A DNA stretch of 64,000 nucleotides from NCBI GenBank assembly GCA_907163345.1, contig CAJQUN010000224.1, positions 310,001 to 374,000 of the forward strand. Direction: 5' to 3'. Source of the stretch: Haberlea rhodopensis (Eukaryota > Streptophyta > Magnoliopsida > Lamiales > Gesneriaceae). The first letter of the stretch is position 1. The number at the start of each line of letters is the position of its first letter. A program made the position numbers and the translations under genes. The notes under the pieces are model-generated. The model made no database searches. It saw nothing but the letters and a program-made list of their open reading frames with translations, and was not told the DNA's origin. This document shows positions 54,453 to 64,000 of this stretch, in pieces.

Positions 54453-56537
54453 AGTGGGACGTTTATTTTTTTTACATTTTTCAATTCCGCTGGTTATTTC
54501 TTTCGCTTGTAATACAGTTCATCATAACAATGCCCTATGGCACAAACGTTTGGGTCACCCTAATTCGCATATTTTTTCTTCTCATATAATAAAGTCCGGT
54601 TTCTTGGGTAAAAACAATCGTTTTTCATCTCTTAATTTTCCTGACTGTATTACATGTAAGTTAGGTAAGAGTAAGTCTCTTCCTTTTCTTGATCAGGGTA
54701 CCCGTGCTCAAAATTGCTTTGATCTAATACATAGCGATGTGTGGGGTATTTCACCCGTTATTTCTCATGCCAAATACAAATATTTTGTTACCTTCATCGA
54801 TGATTATAGCAAATATACCTGGATTTATTTTTTACGGGCCAAATCCGAGGTAATTTCGATGTTCCAACAGTTTGTAGCTTTAGTGGACACACAATTCTCT
54901 AAACATATCAAAATCTTATGTTCTGATTCGGGGGGTGAATATATGTCTACTGCATTTCAATCATTCCTCAATAAAAAGGGAATAATTTCACAACATTCAT
55001 GTCCATATACACCACAACAAAATGGGGTAGCCGAACGTAAAAATCGCCATCTGCTTGACGTCATTCGTACATTGTTACTTGAATCGATGGTACCTTCTCA
55101 ATTTTGGGTTGAAGCCCTATCTACCGCGGTTTTTCTTATCAATCGTCTTCCATCGCGTACATTAAACTTAGCCTCTCCTTATTCCCGTCTCTATAATCGC
55201 ATGCCTAGTTATCTAAATTTACATACTTTTGGTTGCGTCTGTTTGTACACTTGCCAGGACATGAGCGACACAAGTTGTCAGCTCAAGCTACTAAATGCGT
55301 CTTCACGGGTTATAGTAACTCTCACAAAGGCTATATTTGTTATGACGTCTCTTGTCATAAATTTCGTATTTCACGACATGTTGTTTTCTTTGAAAATCAC
55401 TATTACTTTAGCAGCAATCTGACTCCGTCAACAGTTATGCTCCCATCATTTGATTCCCTGTCTTCTACTCCTCATCACTTCAAACCTGGTTTCGTGTATG
55501 AAAGAAGGCGTCCTGCTGCGCCACTTAGTGAGCCCGACCCCCCACCTGATCCGGTTCAACAACTGGACTCTAATCCTGAAACATTGCTTCGTCGTTCGAC
55601 TAGGCCGTCTCATGCACCCGTTAGGTATGGCTTCTCTCCAACCTCATTCCATGCTACATTGTCCTCTAATCCTATTCCCAAATCTTACTCCGAAGCTGTC
55701 AAGCTTCCCTATTGGGTAAAAGCAATGTTAGACGAATTACAGGCTCTTCAAGAAAATGATACATGGGAGGTGGTATCTTGTCCGCCCAATTTTAAAGCAA
55801 TTGGGTGCAAATGGGTATTTTCTGTCAAGATTTGTTCAGACGGGACCTTGGATTGCTATAAAGCAAGATTAGTTGCTCTTGGCAATCGCCAAGACTATGG
55901 AATCAATTACGATGAAACATTTGCACCTGTTGCCAAAATGACCACCGTCCGGACAATTCTTTCAATTGCCGCTTCTCGGGGTTGGCCACTACATCAAATG
56001 GATGTTAAAAATGCATTTCTCCATGGTGATCTAATAGAAGATGTTTACATGAAACTTCCTCCAGGGCTTTCCTCTCCTTCTTGCTCGGCGGTCTGTAAAC
56101 TGAAGCGCTATATTTATGGACTAAAGCAAGCACCACGAGCCTGGTTTGATAAATTTCGCACAACACTGCTTCGTTTCTCATTTCAGCAAAGTAAGTATGA
56201 CTCCTCTTTATTTCTTTGCAAAACAACGACAAGTGTTGTCCTCATTCTAGTCTATGTGGACGATATTGTCATTACTGAGACAGATTCTTCTCTGATCACT
56301 CGACTACAACATCACCTTCATGCTTCTTTCCACATGAAGGATCTTGGTCCACTTACGTATTTCTTGGGGTTAGAAATCTATAGTGATTCTTCTTGCATTT
56401 TCTTAAATCAGCACAAATATGCCCATGATCTTATCACATTGGCTCGTCTTGATGAAACTTCCTCCGTCGATACCCCATTGGAAATCAATGTGAAATATAG
56501 GCGTGACGAGGGTGATCTCCTCTCTGACCCTGCTATG
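54400..56537 (+). pseudogene. Copia-2 integrase and RT, truncated
   Basis: Two overlapping frames cover ALWHKRLGHPN (pre-integrase), IHSDVWG, FIDDYSKYTW, CSDSGGEY and VAERKNRHLLDV (integrase triad region), then, after a frameshift near 55245, GYSNSHKGYICYD, the RT motifs MDVKNAFLHGD and YVDDIVIT, and a final GDLLSDPAM. The frame runs 177 bases past the junction into Copia-3 LTR sequence by chance. The RT end and RNase H are displaced beyond the window. Confidence 0.9.
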
Positions 56538-58041
56538 TGTAAGTTACCCCATGAGCATACAACGCAGCGGAATAAAATTTTGGGATTACAAACCAGTGAT
56601 CTATACATAGGGATTCATATCGGATTAGAGAATTACAAGTGTCTTACCCTTGTAGCGTGTTTGAAGCCGAATCCACGGAGCTGCACCACGTCCTACGCCT
56701 TTTCGAGTCACTAAGCAAAACTCGATTGGTTTTGCCTCAACAGTATCCACACGATCAAATCGGGTGAAGGGATGGATTAATAACACGTTGCTAGACAAGT
56801 TATTAATCCTATACACGAAGCTAACTCGATTCACAATCGAAACAACCACCAAACCATCAAGATCACTCCTCGGTTATCAAGAAAACCGAGAGCTTCTCCT
56901 TGAAGTCGGCGGCCGTGAGCTTCTCTTGTAGGTTATGATATTGTGTAGTGTTATATCAATTGTCTTACAATTAAAACCCATGCAATCATATTAAATATAA
57001 TTAATTAAAGGCTTTCTTAAAGCTTCATGGGCTTAAGCCCATGATTTAATTAATCCTTATGATTATTATTAATTAAGACTCCTCTTAATTATTTAATTCA
57101 TCTCATGAATTTAATTTCCCTTCTCGATTTAATCTTTTGTGCGACCCGATAGGATCTCGTAATGTTGGCAGTGACATAAAATCTCATTTTATGTCGCAAG
57201 CATCGAGCGGTATCTAGCAACACATCGATGCTACCCAAATTACGAGAATGTCAATGTCTCGACATAACCTTTAGAACTTGTGATAATATTAATCATGTAA
57301 CTTAATCCCTTTGTCCTTTGTGTTTAGATTGAACACGAGTCATGGAATAGTCATACTCGTATATCCAATCTTTATTTCTTGATCCCCAAGTAGAACTAGA
57401 ATAAACGAATAAGCTCGATATCTCATATCGACTCATTCGAGCATGGCCATGCATTTTAGTTCTCACTTGATCAAGGGCCCAACACATCTCCTGTTATATA
57501 GGAGGGACAAATCCTATCTCGATCAGTCAACATCCCTCTACATAATTCGTAGTGTATCCAATAGTCGCCTTTATAGTATATCCTGTTACGGGTAACGTTT
57601 GACGATATCAAGATACATAACTCCTTATGTTGGGATCTCTGATGATCACAAGTCGTAAGGATTACATACATTATTATCACTATGAGAATTGCATATGACG
57701 ATCATATAACTATCCATGTTGCATTCTCATGGTGGGTCTGTTCAGTACATCGTTCTCTAACATGTACCCATATGTTGATTTGATATCTCATATCAATGAA
57801 CAATTCATCGATCAACATATACTAGTCTCTACGTATTATCATTATCCCTTTCATGATAATACTTGACTAGGAACATCTTTAAGAATAATACAATATTATT
57901 CTAAGGACATTAACATATATATTAATTCATAATGCAAAGTTAAAAGAATAATATATAATAATGAATTGCCATTCATAAATCCATAAACATTGTATGTCTT
58001 AAACAATCATCTAATGACTTGTCTTAGGGCATATCCCAACA
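56538..58041 (-). repeat. Copia-3 3' LTR, 1504 bp
   Basis: On the plus strand it runs from TGTAAGTTACCCC to GGGCATATCCCAACA, the complement of a TG...CA LTR. Confidence 0.95.
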
Positions 58042-58056
58042 AATCTCCCACTTGCA
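58042..58056 (-). other. Copia-3 polypurine tract
   Basis: The complement reads TGCAAGTGGGAGATT, directly before the 3' LTR. Confidence 0.88.
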
Positions 58057-61000
58057 CTAAGACCACTCAGACATATACCTAATGCCTAGAGATCTAGTAT
58101 GACGATCATGCTTCTGCTGTGACAGCGGCTTCGTCAATGGGTCAGATACATTATCATCTGTTGGTACTTTGCATATTTTAACATCTCCCCTTTCAACAAT
58201 TTCTCGAATGAAATGGAAACGCCTAAGTATGTGCTTGGATCTTTGGTGAGATCTTGGTTCCTTAGCCAATGCGATCGCTCCATTGTTGTCACAATAGAGT
58301 TCTATCGGATCTTTAATGCTAGGCACCACTCCAAGTTCAGAAATGAACTTCCTCATCCAAACAGCTTCCTTTGCTGCATCCGAGGCAGCAATATACTCAG
58401 CTTCCGTTGTAGAATCGGCTACTGTTTCTTGCTTTGAACTCTTCCAGCTCACAGCACCTCCATTCAGGCAATACACATATCCAGATTGCGATCGAAAATC
58501 ATCTTTGTCGGTTTGGAAGCTTGCATCAGTGTAACCCATTACATTGAGCTCTTCCTCACCTCCATAAATCAAGAATGTATCCTTAGTCCTTCTCAAGTAC
58601 TTCAGGATGTTCTTGACAGCAATCCAGTGACCTTCACCTGGATCAACTTGATATCTGCTCGTCATGCTCAAAGCATACGATACATCGGGACGAGTACATA
58701 TCATGGCATACATGATAGATCCAATAGCTGATGCGTATGGAATCTTACTCATGCGTTGTCTCTCATCTGGTGTTGAAGGACACTGTTCCTTCGAGAGATA
58801 AATACCATGCGTCATAGGCACGAATCCTTTCTTGGATTCTTGCATGCTAAACCTTTTAAGCACCTTGTCTATGTATGTACTTTGACTTAGACCAAGAAGC
58901 CTTCTCGATCTATCTCTATAGATCTTGATTCCTAATACATAGGTAGCTTCTCCTAAGTCTTTCATTGAAAAGCAGTTCCCTAGCCAAATCTTTACAGATT
59001 GTAAGGCAGGGATATCATTTCCAATAAGAAGTATGTCATCTACATACAACACTAGGAAAATGATTATGCTCCCACTGACCTTCTTGTAGACACAAGGTTC
59101 ATCTTCATTTTTGATAAAACCAAACTCTTTGATTGCATCATCAAAACGAAGATTCCAACTCCGAGAAGCTTGCTTCAATCCATAAATGGATCGTTGTAGC
59201 TTGCATATCTTTCCAGCATCCTTTGGATCGACAAAACCCTCGGGCTGTGTCATGTACACATCCTCGAGCAGATTTCCATTAAGGAAAGCTGTTTTGACAT
59301 CCATCTGCCAGATTTCATAATCATGAAATGCAGCTATTGCAAGTAAGATCCTTATGGATTTAACCATGGCCACTGGTGAAAAGGTTTCATCATAGTCAAT
59401 ACCATGAATTTGTTTGAATCCTTTTGCAACCAGCCGACCTTTATAGGTTTGTACATTACCATCCATATCGGTCTTTTTCTTGAAAATCCATTTGCACCCT
59501 ATGGGTCGTACCCCTTCAGGTGGATCAACCAAAGTCCATACTTGGTTTGCATACATGGATTCCATCTCAGATTTCATGGCCTCTTGCCATTTATCAGAAT
59601 CATTGCCCATAATAGCTTGTTGATAAGATGACGGCTCATCCTCATCAATAAGTAGTAAGTCACCTTGTTGAGTCACAAGAAATCCATATCTCTGTGGCTC
59701 CCGGTGTTCTCTTACAGACCTACGCTGGGCTTGTGTCTCTTGAGCAGGTGCTTCTTCCACAACAGTTTGTGGTGCCTGCTCTGTTTCCATCTCAATTTCA
59801 GGTTCAGTGTTTTCTTGTGGTTGAACTTCACTAAGTTCTATTTTTCTCCCACTGGTTTTTCTAGAAATAAATTCTCTTTCAAGAAATACACCAGTCCGAG
59901 CAACAACTATTTTGTTCTCGGTGGGATAATAGAAATAGTATCCTTTCGTTTCCTTAGGATACCCCACAAATAAACACTTATCAGATTTGGGTCCAAGTTT
60001 GTTAGTGGCGTGACGTCTAACGAAAGCCTCACAACCCCAAATCTTCATAAAAGACATACTAGGACGCTTCCCAGTCCATATCTCATATGGTGTCTTTTCC
60101 ACTGATTTAGATGGAACACGGTTCAGTAAGAAAATCGCTGTTTCTAGAGCGTGTCCCCAAAATGATATCGGAAGATCTGCATGACTCATCATTGATCTAA
60201 CCATGTCTAACAAGGTTCGATTTCTCCTCTCGGATACACCATTCCATTGTGGAGTATACGGAGGAGTGAGTTGTGGGACTATCCCACACTCCTTTAGATA
60301 GTCATGAAACTCTTGGCTTAAGTATTCTCCTCCTCGATCTGATCGAAGGATTTTGATACTTTTGCCAAGTTGGTTTTGTACTTCATTCTTGAAATCTTTG
60401 AACTTTTCAAAGGTTTCATGCTTATGTTTCATTAGGTACACATACCCATATCTACTGAGGTCATCAGTAAATGTAACGAAGTATTGAAAACCACCTCTAG
60501 CTGGTGTACTTATTGGTCCACATACATCACTATGTATTAGTCCCAATAAAACATTTGCCCTTTCAACGTGTCCCTTGAAAGGGGCTTTAGTCATCTTGCC
60601 CATTAAACAAGATTCGCATGTTTCATATGATTCAAAATCAAATGAATCTAATACTCCATCCTTATGAAGTTTAGATATGCGGTTCTCGTTTATGTGACCC
60701 AAGCGACAGTGCCAGAGATAAGTCGGATTACAATCATTATTTTTAATCCTTTTAGTATTTATGTTATAGATAGGCATATCAAGATTTAATACATAAAGAC
60801 CATTCACCATTTGTGCATCAGCATAAAACATATCATTTAAATAAATAGAACAACAATTGTCCTTTATTATAAATGAAAAACCATACTTGTCTAAACAAGA
60901 AATAGATATAATGTTTTTAGTAATTGAAGGCACAAAATAACAGTCTTTTAAAATCAACGATAAACCAGAAGGTAAAGCTAAATGATAATCTCCTATAGCT

Positions 61001-62019
61001 AATGCAGCAACTCTTGCTCCATTTCCAACTCGGAGATCAACTTCACCTTTTGCCAATGTCCTACTCCTTTTGAGATCCTGCACATTTACACAAATGTGAG
61101 ATCCACATCCAGTATCTAATACCCATGATGAAGAAGTAGATAAATTGACTTCTATAACAAAAATACCTGAAGCGGAAGTCACACTTCCTTTCTTTAGATC
61201 CTCCAGATATACTTTGCAGTTCCTTTTCCAATGGCCGGTCTCACCGCAATGGAAACAGTTCCCTTCCTTTGCTATCCCTCCCTTTGGCTTCAGTGCAGAA
61301 GACTTCGGCTTAGATTTAGCAAAGACCTTCTTTGCTTTCTTGTTGCCTTTGGCTTTGGCCCTTCCTTTGCCCTTATTCACAATAAGGACATTTGTGGCCT
61401 TAGTCTTCTTAGTATTTGCTTCATATGTTCTCAACATACCAAGCAACTGGGGCAGAGTCTTTTCCATATCAGTCATATTGTAATTTACTACAAATTGACT
61501 GAAGCTCTCCGGCAACGATTGCAAGATTACATCGGTGGCCAACTCTTGGTCCAATGGAAAACCTAGCTTATCCAGATTCTCAATGTACCCAATCATCTTG
61601 AGCACATGAGTTCCAACTAAGCTTCCCTCTACCATCCTGCACTGGAACAACGCTTTAGAGACGTCATACCTCTCTTGTCTAGCTTGCTGTTGGTACAACT
61701 GCTTTAAGTGTTCGATCATATCGAACGCCTCCATTTCCTCATGTTGCTTCTGAAGCTCAGAGTTCATAGTGGCAAGCATGAGGCACCCAACATCAAGTGC
61801 GTCACTCTGATGCTTCTTGTAAGCATCTTTTTCAGCTCTTGTAGCTGTTAGGGGAGGTTCCTCAGTGAGCAAGGGTTCCTCTAGAACATACTGTTTCTTT
61901 TCTTGTTTGAGGACTATCCTCAAGTTCCTATGCCAGTCTAGGAAATTCGTCCCATTTAGTTTGTCCTTCTCAAGGACCGATCGCAGTGATAAAGTGCTAG
62001 TAACGTTTGTAGTTGCCAT
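58057..62019 (-). CDS. Copia-3 gag-pol polyprotein, intact (1320 aa)
   Basis: The single frame encodes all proteins a Ty1/copia element needs. Approximate residue positions: gag body 1-210 with the DUF4219/UBN2-like start, basic linker 210-250, zinc knuckle CFHCGETGHWKRNC 255-268, protease WVLDTGCGSH 299-308 (DTG 302-304), pre-integrase LWHCRLGH 435-442, integrase with Asp498, Asp561 and Glu597 (a D-35-E spacing between the last two), RT with MDVKTAFLNGN 906-916 and YVDDILL 992-998, and RNase H with Asp1165 (DASF), Glu1206/Glu1208 (TEAEY) and Asp1244. No stop, frameshift or missing catalytic residue was seen. The start at 62019 (MATTNVTSTLSLRSVLEKDK) is the first ATG after a 1.7 kb leader and aligns with the Copia-1 start. 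Confidence 0.97.
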   Translation of the reverse strand: MATTNVTSTLSLRSVLEKDKLNGTNFLDWHRNLRIVLKQEKKQYVLEEPLLTEEPPLTATRAEKDAYKKHQSDALDVGCLMLATMNSELQKQHEEMEAFDMIEHLKQLYQQQARQERYDVSKALFQCRMVEGSLVGTHVLKMIGYIENLDKLGFPLDQELATDVILQSLPESFSQFVVNYNMTDMEKTLPQLLGMLRTYEANTKKTKATNVLIVNKGKGRAKAKGNKKAKKVFAKSKPKSSALKPKGGIAKEGNCFHCGETGHWKRNCKVYLEDLKKGSVTSASGIFVIEVNLSTSSSWVLDTGCGSHICVNVQDLKRSRTLAKGEVDLRVGNGARVAALAIGDYHLALPSGLSLILKDCYFVPSITKNIISISCLDKYGFSFIIKDNCCSIYLNDMFYADAQMVNGLYVLNLDMPIYNINTKRIKNNDCNPTYLWHCRLGHINENRISKLHKDGVLDSFDFESYETCESCLMGKMTKAPFKGHVERANVLLGLIHSDVCGPISTPARGGFQYFVTFTDDLSRYGYVYLMKHKHETFEKFKDFKNEVQNQLGKSIKILRSDRGGEYLSQEFHDYLKECGIVPQLTPPYTPQWNGVSERRNRTLLDMVRSMMSHADLPISFWGHALETAIFLLNRVPSKSVEKTPYEIWTGKRPSMSFMKIWGCEAFVRRHATNKLGPKSDKCLFVGYPKETKGYYFYYPTENKIVVARTGVFLEREFISRKTSGRKIELSEVQPQENTEPEIEMETEQAPQTVVEEAPAQETQAQRRSVREHREPQRYGFLVTQQGDLLLIDEDEPSSYQQAIMGNDSDKWQEAMKSEMESMYANQVWTLVDPPEGVRPIGCKWIFKKKTDMDGNVQTYKGRLVAKGFKQIHGIDYDETFSPVAMVKSIRILLAIAAFHDYEIWQMDVKTAFLNGNLLEDVYMTQPEGFVDPKDAGKICKLQRSIYGLKQASRSWNLRFDDAIKEFGFIKNEDEPCVYKKVSGSIIIFLVLYVDDILLIGNDIPALQSVKIWLGNCFSMKDLGEATYVLGIKIYRDRSRRLLGLSQSTYIDKVLKRFSMQESKKGFVPMTHGIYLSKEQCPSTPDERQRMSKIPYASAIGSIMYAMICTRPDVSYALSMTSRYQVDPGEGHWIAVKNILKYLRRTKDTFLIYGGEEELNVMGYTDASFQTDKDDFRSQSGYVYCLNGGAVSWKSSKQETVADSTTEAEYIAASDAAKEAVWMRKFISELGVVPSIKDPIELYCDNNGAIALAKEPRSHQRSKHILRRFHFIREIVERGDVKICKVPTDDNVSDPLTKPLSQQKHDRHTRSLGIRYMSEWS

Positions 62020-63726
62020 GGATATCTACAATATAAATATGCAAAATAAGTTTATGATTTAAATCATTTAACATGGTCTTATATTAAATGATACTCCCAC
62101 TATTTTATTTGAAAAATATCAACCCTCGAAACTTTTAGTGGGCCAAGATCCATATTTCACTTAATCTTGAGTTAGCTTTGGCTAATCGCCCAAGACTCGG
62201 TTATTTAGGTAGACAACACTTTGTCAATTACATCACATATAATTCTTGGATAGTTGGACGAACAACACTTTGTTCAATTCATCAAATGAATTATAATCCA
62301 ACCCATGCCTCTAGGTTCCCAATCCTATTGAGATAACCTAGTTAAGTCGTACCCAATTAAAGTATGACGGATATCACTTTTATCCTTTCGCGCCTTACTA
62401 AGATTGCCACGGTGCTTTGCTTTGGCAAACCCACACATGTACAATCGAAGTTATTGACGAGTACTTTTATTTGGAAGGCATCTAAAACTTAATATTTTAG
62501 AGGGATTTATTGATCTCATGATTAATTTGATAATTTAAAATATGTCCACTACATATAGTTGTATACATATCTACATATATGTGTAATACTATTATCAAAC
62601 TAAAACATAAGATAAATCATGCATCAACATACATAATTAAAACGTGACATGGTTATAGCCCCTACTAATGAGTTTCTCAAGCCAATGAGAAACTCCTATG
62701 AGTCAACCTAAGGTAACTTCATAAGCACCTTCCTTTGGCTCCAATTTGTGTATGGCCTCCTCATCCCGGCACGATGCTCCATCTTCATTGATCACCATCA
62801 ATAAAATAAACTACACTATTGTACAAGATATAGAATTCCTCGATTCACATTCGAGGGGAACATAGGGGAGGGATAACATTTAGAATGAAATAGAGAAAGG
62901 CACGACACGCAGGTCGTATAATAAATTACAATCATTCACAAATCCTATCTAATAGGTCAAAGGGCTATAACCACGCACCATGCTCAAACAACACATAAAG
63001 CATGCATTAACATTTAATTAATTAAATTCTAAACAATTTAAATTTAATTCTAATTAAAACTGTAAAATAATTTTTGAAAAATTATCGTACGCTCGGGACA
63101 TCACATGCCACGAACTAAAGCGACTAAAACACGAACCACCATGATTCGAACCAAGACCCACGGCTGGACCAATAGTGGGCCTAGGGTTCGAAACCCTAGC
63201 CCATGGCCGAGCCATGGTCCATGCGGCGGCTTGGGTGCGGCGCTGCTAGGGTTCAAAACCCTAGCCGCCTTGCACCATCTTGATTCTATCGAGCCAACTT
63301 GCACCTTCTCAATACTTTATCGAGCCAAAAGAGTTCAAAACCCTAGATAGTGCGACGGCTTGACCCATGCTCGAGCCAGGGTCCGAACCCTAGCTCTTAG
63401 GCGGCGGCCGAGAGGCCAATTTGACTAGGGTTCAAAACCCTAGCCACTTTGTAGCGACGGCCGAGCCATGGTGACTAGGGTTCGAAACCCTAGCACCTTG
63501 GTGGCCTCGGCCGTGAGCCTACACGAGCCATGTTCCGGTTTTTGATCACGAATTATCATATATTTCGATCCGTCAATTATATCATATATATTATCATACG
63601 ATGATCTTCACAAAATCGATTTTTCCATATCATATATGAAAATACAGTTTTAAATAGCATGCAATATTAATTCTAACATGATTAAACTATTTAACCACAT
63701 AAAATCCGATATGAGCCTTGTACACG
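62020..63726 (-). other. Copia-3 untranslated leader
   Basis: About 1.7 kb lies between the primer site and the gag start, homologous to the Copia-1 leader. The upstream part (63110-63500) is GC-rich with near-palindromic AGGGTTCGAAACCCT blocks. Short frames (63101-63350) follow these repeats. Confidence 0.75.
63180..63500 (-). repeat. Telo-box-containing near-palindromes in the Copia-3 leader
   Basis: Six blocks of the type CTAGGGTTCGAAACCCTAG occur here. Five contain a perfect AAACCCTA on the plus strand (63191, 63256, 63338, 63435, 63485). Confidence 0.85.
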
Positions 63727-63738
63727 GCTCTGATACCA
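63727..63738 (-). other. Copia-3 primer binding site (tRNA-Met)
   Basis: GCTCTGATACCA on the plus strand is the exact complement of TGGTATCAGAGC, one base inside the 5' LTR. Confidence 0.95.
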
Positions 63739-63739
63739 C

Positions 63740-64000
63740 TGTAAGTTACCCCATGAGCATACAACGCAGCGGAATAAAATTTTGGGATTACAAACCAGTG
63801 ATCTATACATAGGGATTCATATCGGATTAGAGAATTACAAGTGTCTTACCCTTGTAGCGTGTTTGAAGCCGAATCCACGGAGCTGCACCACGTCCTACGC
63901 CTTTTCGAGTCACTAAGCAAAACTCGATTGGTTTTGCCTCAACAGTATCCACACGATCAAATCGGGTGAAGGGATGGATTAATAACACGTTGCTAGACAA
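63740..64000 (-). repeat. Copia-3 5' LTR (partial, runs off the window)
   Basis: It starts TGTAAGTTACCCC on the plus strand and is identical by eye to the first 261 bases of the 3' LTR. The remaining about 1.24 kb lies beyond the window. Confidence 0.95.

Larger units (their letters stand above)
52736..56537 (+). mobile_element. Copia-2: short-LTR Copia, cut by Copia-3
   Basis: The element starts with a short LTR (52736-52857) and a primer site, followed by gag, protease, integrase and RT, up to 56537 where Copia-3 is inserted. The rest (RNase H and 3' LTR) must lie beyond 64000. The very short LTR fits Ale/Retrofit-like lineages, but that assignment is tentative. Confidence 0.85.
56538..64000 (-). 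mobile_element. Copia-3: apparently intact Ty1/copia element (5' LTR runs off the window)
   Basis: On the minus strand the order is 5' LTR (from beyond 64000 to 63740), tRNA-Met site, leader, one unbroken gag-pol, polypurine tract and 3' LTR (58041-56538). The 261 bases of the 5' LTR inside the window are identical by eye to 56538-56798. It is the same family as Copia-1 and interrupts the RT of Copia-2. An open frame, intact motifs and identical LTR ends indicate a very recent insertion. The target duplication cannot be verified because the right end is outside the window. Confidence 0.95.

Noticed and set aside
58213..61566. Plus-strand frames opposite Copia-3 gag-pol
   Set aside because: They are antisense shadows of the intact minus-strand polyprotein.

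Overview
This 64 kb window is a block of nested repeats from a flowering-plant nuclear genome, probably a eudicot (the clade is inferred from family content and AT-rich composition). Almost everything in it is a retrotransposon, a transposon or an old viral copy. I see only one trace of an ordinary nuclear gene: a 97 bp exon of an ELM1-like (mitochondrial fission) gene at 52536-52632. No rRNA gene, tRNA gene or CRISPR array was seen.

Left nest, 1-22457. The outermost layer is a minus-strand SIRE-like Copia remnant (20864-22457). A chromovirus-type LTR inserted into it (20204-20863 remains). Copia-1 (720-20203, plus strand) inserted into that LTR. Copia-1 was then hit by a SIRE-like LTR (1-719), by solo LTR-A (3281-5268, target duplication GAAAT) and by the minus-strand Ty3/gypsy element GP1 (6599-16546, TGAAA). 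GP1 itself carries solo LTR-B (10420-12108, GTCTC). The gag-pol of Copia-1 is therefore in three pieces with stops and deletions. GP1 has an anomalous left end: its LTR is followed by a 67 bp copy of the Copia-1 sequence that lies beyond its other LTR.

Middle, 22458-34000. This is AT-rich intergenic DNA with hairpin-forming repeats and a long imperfect inverted repeat. Copia-4 (24723-32518, GATTG) landed in the left arm of that repeat. Its 383 bp LTRs differ at about four sites, yet its gag-pol is badly decayed.

Right-middle, 34000-51800. On the minus strand lies an endogenous pararetrovirus (Caulimoviridae-like: a movement-protein-like part, protease, RT, RNase H and a downstream reading frame, with a plausible promoter). 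It is joined on the same strand to the gag-protease part of a Tat-type gypsy element. The Tat gag is split by GP2 (39962-48028, TACTC), a young chromovirus whose 1168-codon gag-pol frame is open but lacks the integrase core. A degenerate plus-strand gypsy remnant follows, containing a non-autonomous hAT element (50045-51084, 8 bp duplication CATGTGAT).

Right end, 51800-64000. The ELM1-like exon is followed 103 bp later by Copia-2 (from 52736), a short-LTR Copia with a broken gag-pol. Copia-2 is cut at 56538 by Copia-3, a minus-strand element with an unbroken 1320-codon gag-pol and LTRs that are identical wherever both can be read. Copia-3 is the best candidate for a recently active element and belongs to the same family as Copia-1.
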